A stretch of DNA of 9,257 bases from Candidatus Thiodiazotropha taylori. Its GTDB lineage: Bacteria > Pseudomonadota > Gammaproteobacteria > Chromatiales > Chromatiaceae. The position numbers and the translations under genes are program-made. The stretch is taken from positions 1-9,257 of the forward strand of contig JAHRHW010000159.1 of the NCBI GenBank assembly GCA_019100305.1. The letters are read 5' to 3'. Of this stretch, positions 6,846 to 9,257 are shown in pieces (the first letter of the stretch is position 1; every line of letters begins with the position of its first letter). The notes beneath the pieces are model-generated. The model searched no databases. It saw only the letters and a program-made list of their open reading frames with translations, and had not been told where the DNA came from.

Positions 6846-7457
6846 ATGAATAATAATCAACGTGCTGCCATGCTTGGTTTACTTTCATCCATTTGTCTGG
6901 CGTTCTCCGGCTCTGTCTTCGCGGCCAGCTTATCCGATATGGCAAAGGAATGTGATGACTGCCATGGAAGCAATGGCAACAGCACAGATGACAAGGTTCC
7001 TTCTATTGCCGGTTTTTCCGAATCTTCATTGGTAGATATGATGGAACAGTACAAGGCAGGAGATCGACCCGCGGACAAGTACAAGTCCAATGGTGGGGAG
7101 GAAACCGACATGCAGGTGATTGCCAAGGATATGAGTGACGATGATATCAATGCGATCTCCGCTCACTACGCCAAGCAGACCTTCAAACCCATCAAACAGG
7201 ATTTCGATGCCGCGGCCGCAAAACGGGGTGAAGAAGTGCACGACAAGCTATGTGAAAAATGCCACTCGGATGGCGGTGCCAACGCCGATGACGATGCAGC
7301 AATCCTGGCAGGTCAGTGGCGCGGCTATCTGGAGAGACAGTTCGTATTGATCACCTCTGGCGAACGTGAAACGACAAAAAAGATGAAGAAGAAAATGAAG
7401 AAGGTCAAAGACGAAGATATACAACCGCTGATCGAGTTTTACATCAGCAAACAATAG
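6846..7457 (+). CDS. periplasmic diheme cytochrome c, FccA-like (flavocytochrome c sulfide dehydrogenase cytochrome subunit family)
   Basis: A 203-residue protein with a Sec signal peptide (residues 1-26; probable cleavage VFA/AS) and two c-type heme sites, CDDCH at 36-40 and CEKCH at 136-140, separated as in two-domain c4/FccA cytochromes. The second half (FKPIKQDFD, LHDK-like VHDKLCEKCH, ILAGQW, YLERQF) closely follows the FccA subunit of Chromatium-type flavocytochrome c, which passes electrons from the sulfide-oxidising flavoprotein FccB to other cytochromes. Axial Met candidates lie in TDMQVIAKDM and in the Lys-rich segment KKMKKKMKK near the C-terminus. No fccB is adjacent: upstream is a terminator and downstream an opposing transposase fragment. 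It may serve another partner, be an orphan subunit, or be a general c4-like electron carrier. Confidence 0.82.
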   Translation: MNNNQRAAMLGLLSSICLAFSGSVFAASLSDMAKECDDCHGSNGNSTDDKVPSIAGFSESSLVDMMEQYKAGDRPADKYKSNGGEETDMQVIAKDMSDDDINAISAHYAKQTFKPIKQDFDAAAAKRGEEVHDKLCEKCHSDGGANADDDAAILAGQWRGYLERQFVLITSGERETTKKMKKKMKKVKDEDIQPLIEFYISKQ

Positions 7458-7517
7458 ATTGACCTGCACGGGGTCTGTTATCACATACTGGTTGGATATG
7501 CCCGATCTTCTATTGCG

Positions 7518-7730
7518 TCAACAGTGTTTTCCCAGCACGAGGTGCGAGCTGGTTGGCTGCATGTTCCCATCCATCAGGAGTTGGCGATAATGGCGCATAC
7601 CATCAACCATTACACCCCTGAACTGTGGTTTGTGTCGCACAACAAATTGATAGATAAGCGTCTGTTCCGGTCGATGACGCTGATAAAAAGGGCTGTGTAG
7701 TGACCAGTCTTTGATCACGATCTGAGACAT
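7518..7730 (-). pseudogene. N-terminal fragment resembling an IS91-family transposase
   Basis: A 70-codon minus-strand frame from the ATG at 7728-7730, with a strong SD (AAAGGAGAG in the complement of 7735-7743). Residues 20-37 read RPEQTLIYQFVVRHKPQF, like the RPExTxLYQxVxxHxxxF start of IS91-type transposases, just before their zinc-binding region. The similarity then stops, and the frame ends at 7518-7520, far short of the usual 300-400 residues. In a neighbouring frame WEHAANQLAPRAGKTLLTQ runs to a stop at 7510-7512, so a frameshift is possible. The Cys-rich zinc motif, HUH and Tyr residues are absent. It is convergent with the cytochrome gene. A small unrelated protein is the alternative. 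Confidence 0.42.
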
Positions 7731-7806
7731 ATCACTCTCCTTTCCATAGAGAGTCTTATGTTCTCAAGGTATTGTCTATAGGCATAGGGTATGCTTGGCG
7801 ATATCA

Positions 7807-7828
7807 GTCGGTACCTTACGGTACCGAC
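7807..7828. repeat. perfect 9-bp inverted repeat just past guaA relic 2
   Basis: GTCGGTACC and GGTACCGAC flank the loop TTAC. On the minus strand it starts six bases after the relic's stop codon, where a terminator of guaA would sit, but no T-run follows. It overlaps the shared repeat at 7820-7845, so it may be a terminator remnant or a recombination-site dyad. Confidence 0.6.
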
Positions 7829-7845
7829 CACTCTCACTCAGTGGT
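7820..7845 (-). repeat. guaA 3'-end direct repeat, copy 2 (att-like)
   Basis: On the minus strand this reads ACCACT followed by GAGTGAGAGTGGTCGGTACC, 22 of 26 bases identical to copy 1 at 2666-2691, including bases past the guaA stop codon. Both copies have the same orientation. Confidence 0.65.
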
Positions 7846-7983
7846 TGACGACAACGTACTGAAAATATCATGAGCCACAAGAGAGATACCGGAAACTTCG
7901 TTGATGATCCTGCGCGAAACCTCTTCCAGAAAATTAAACGGCAGATGGGCACACTTGGCGGTGAAATCGAGGACACTCTTCAC
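7834..7983 (-). pseudogene. guaA: guaA (GMP synthase) relic 2, C-terminal end only
   Basis: The minus-strand frame from 7983 down to 7837 reads VKSVLDFTAKCAHLPFNFL, then EEVSRRIINEVSGIS, then LVAHDIF. This follows the C-terminal dimerisation end of GuaA (LRAVExxDFMTAxWAHLPYDFL, VSxRIINEVxGISRVVYDI). The last codons have decayed: where GuaA ends Thr-Ile-Glu-Trp-Glu-stop, this copy reads Thr-Thr-Glu-stop-Glu-Trp, with the Trp codon changed to TGA and the stop codon to TGG. Nothing GuaA-like is seen before 7983, so only about 49 codons remain and it has no function as an enzyme. It preserves different positions from relic 1 (for example RIINEV), so neither is a simple recent copy of the other. 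The forward frame starting MSHKRDTG at 7870 is its antisense. Confidence 0.87.
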
Positions 7984-8163
7984 TTACAGTGGCATTATGT
8001 TGTTGATTTATAGGCATTTGAATTGATATTAAACCGTGGGCATCTGTTTTTGATTTTAATATTTCTATCTGAATAGAACCTCGGCATCTGTTTCTATATG
8101 CACTAGAAGAAGGATGTTCCTGTTGTTTCGTTGTTTGCACCTGTTGTTTGAGAGGAGCATTAG

Positions 8164-8306
8164 GCGCGAATCGCCCCCCTGCCCAAGGATATCATTCAGT
8201 TACAGCATGAAGTTGAGGCAAAAATCTAACGATTGGTTTGAAAAAACAGCGATCAGCCATCGTTGATCAACTAAACCTTGAAATGCCACCTATAGATTCA
8301 GGATAA
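8164..8306 (+). pseudogene. possible decayed coding segment with a frameshift at an A5 run
   Basis: One frame reads ARIAPLPKDIIQLQHEVEAK and stops at 8227-8229. The next frame continues sensibly from the A-run at 8220-8224 as LTIGLKKQRSAIVDQLNLEM, then PPIDSG and TAA at 8304-8306. One extra A would join them into about 47 helical residues. No start codon or SD is visible and the family is not recognised; it may be the tail of a lost gene or chance. Confidence 0.25.
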
Positions 8307-8374
8307 TCTGACTGTTGGTCTAATCGTAGATCAAACACCTATTTTGGCCCTTGACCCGCCAATACAGAAACGAC

Positions 8375-8393
8375 AAGCACCTCGTAGGTGCTT
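8375..8393. repeat. perfect 8-bp inverted repeat
   Basis: AAGCACCT and AGGTGCTT flank the loop CGT. There is no T-run beyond CTTT on the plus strand, so at most a weak terminator for the preceding decayed segment, or an operator about 130 bases upstream of the last gene. Confidence 0.45.
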
Positions 8394-8523
8394 TCACAAA
8401 GACGGCCCAACCTCCGCCGACAAAAAACAATGCAGGCACCTGAACGGGCAGATATTGGTTATTAATTACCAAAATCCCCTGTTTCATTGAGACCGGCATG
8501 ATAACGATCGATGGACGGCGAAT

Positions 8524-9257
8524 ATGAAAAATGGGTTGAATAAACGAGGGTCACAGCCGCGATGGGCCAAGCGCTTCGCCGACAAGAGGCAGAATAAGGC
8601 GAAACTCTCAAACAAAAAAAATCATAGTGACCTGGCTCTTGCAAACCGTATTTTCAGCGCGTTCAAGGACGGCATCCTGGTAACTGATACCAAGTTGCAG
8701 ATCATTGACGTCAACGAATCCTTCAGCCGAGTTACGGGCTACTCCCGTGAAGAGGCCCTAGGGCAGAAACCCCAGATGCTCTCCTCCGGCCGACACGGCC
8801 GTGAATATTATGAGCGTATGTGGCAACAACTTGAGCAAAATGGCGTTTGGCAAGGCACGATCTGGAATCGCAGAAAAAACGGGGAAATCTACCCGGAGTG
8901 GCTATCCATTGAGGCGTTGACCGACAGGCGTGGTGATGTGACTCACTATACCGCAGTTTTCTCAGACCTCAGCAGACACAAGGATATCCACAATCAGATT
9001 CACCTGATGGCCTACTACGACTCACTGACCGGTCTGCCGAATCGCCAGCTGTTTTCAGACCGGCTCGATCTGAGCCTCTCCCTGGCCAAGCGTGAAAAAC
9101 AGAAAGTAGCACTATTTTTCATGGATCTGGACCGCTTTAAGGACATCAATGACTCTCTGGGCCACACCACCGGGGATCAATTGTTGAATGCCGTCGCCAA
9201 TCGACTGACCAGCAGCCTGCGCCAATCCGATACCATCGCCAGGCTGGGTGGCGATGA
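8524..9257 (+). CDS. PAS-GGDEF diguanylate cyclase (possibly with EAL), N-terminal part
   Basis: The frame from ATG 8524 is open to the window end (244 complete codons). After a basic, Lys/Arg-rich head of about 35 residues comes a PAS domain (about 40-155) of the common type FSAFKDGILVTD, VNESFSRVTGYSREEALG, SSGRHGREYYERMW, GTIWNRRKNGEIYPEWLSIE, HYTAVFSDLS. A GGDEF domain then begins at AYYDSLTGLPNR, with FFMDLDRFKDINDSLGH (metal and substrate region) and an RxxD inhibitory site (RQSD) five residues before GGD at 242-244, where the window stops. It should make cyclic-di-GMP from two GTP in response to a PAS signal. PAS domains of this type usually precede GGDEF-EAL pairs, so an EAL domain probably follows. 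GGACGG at 8513-8518 is a passable SD; a TGA (8488-8490) closes the frame upstream. Confidence 0.93.
   Translation, partial: MKNGLNKRGSQPRWAKRFADKRQNKAKLSNKKNHSDLALANRIFSAFKDGILVTDTKLQIIDVNESFSRVTGYSREEALGQKPQMLSSGRHGREYYERMWQQLEQNGVWQGTIWNRRKNGEIYPEWLSIEALTDRRGDVTHYTAVFSDLSRHKDIHNQIHLMAYYDSLTGLPNRQLFSDRLDLSLSLAKREKQKVALFFMDLDRFKDINDSLGHTTGDQLLNAVANRLTSSLRQSDTIARLGGD

Larger units (their letters stand above)
7984..8523. other. gene-poor stretch with short direct repeats and hairpins
   Basis: No convincing intact gene is seen. Short direct repeats are GGCATCTGTTT at 8039-8049 and 8083-8093, and CCTGTTGTTT at 8119-8128 and 8140-8149. A decayed coding-like segment is at 8164-8306. A palindrome GTTGATCAAC lies near 8263, a hairpin at 8375-8393 and an AT-rich near-palindrome near 8456-8473. 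The minus-strand frames here show no recognisable family. Confidence 0.5.

Noticed and set aside
7870..8013. Plus-strand 47-codon frame beginning MSHKRDTGNFVDD
   Set aside because: It looked protein-like, but it lies opposite the clear GuaA C-terminal frame on the minus strand and lacks an SD, so it is an antisense echo of the relic.
1..9257. tRNA, rRNA, CRISPR array or riboswitch
   Set aside because: No regularly spaced repeats with unique spacers, no cloverleaf or rRNA-like sequence and no known riboswitch core were recognised by eye.

Overview
The window looks like a chromosomal segment of a gammaproteobacterium, probably a sulfur-oxidising or related respiratory lineage. Three observations point that way: a dense set of PAS/GGDEF/EAL cyclic-di-GMP proteins, a DUF6279-type lipoprotein, and a diheme cytochrome resembling the cytochrome subunit of flavocytochrome c sulfide dehydrogenase (FccA). 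The taxonomic guess is inference only.

Layout from left to right. At 1-451 is the C-terminal end of an EAL phosphodiesterase domain. At 470-659 is a small gene-like segment whose frame is broken at a run of seven T. At 943-2521 a two-gene operon encodes a six-helix membrane protein and a DUF6279 lipoprotein. At 2674-2972 on the minus strand is a decayed remnant of guaA (GMP synthase) with a large internal deletion. At 3174-6449 is a 1091-residue PAS-PAS-PAS-GAF-GGDEF-EAL protein ending in a CZB-like zinc-binding domain; an imperfect direct repeat and a terminator follow it. At 6846-7457 is the FccA-like diheme cytochrome c. At 7518-7730 on the minus strand is a short fragment resembling the start of an IS91-family transposase. 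At 7834-7983 on the minus strand is a second, independently decayed piece of the guaA 3' end. After a gene-poor, partly decayed stretch, 8524-9257 holds the start of another PAS-GGDEF protein, cut by the window end.

The functional theme is cyclic-di-GMP turnover: three separate genes make or break the second messenger, and the central one carries several sensory domains plus a possible metal sensor. No sequence evidence connects the cytochrome or the 943-2521 operon to this signalling.

The most unusual feature is the pair of guaA 3'-end relics. They lie in the same orientation about 5.2 kb apart, share a 26-base segment across the guaA stop codon, and flank a visibly more AT-rich block. The 3' end of guaA is a known integration hotspot for genomic islands, so the block 2666-7983 may be an old island, or the pair may be scars of successive insertions. 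No integrase and no intact guaA are in the window, so this remains a hypothesis.
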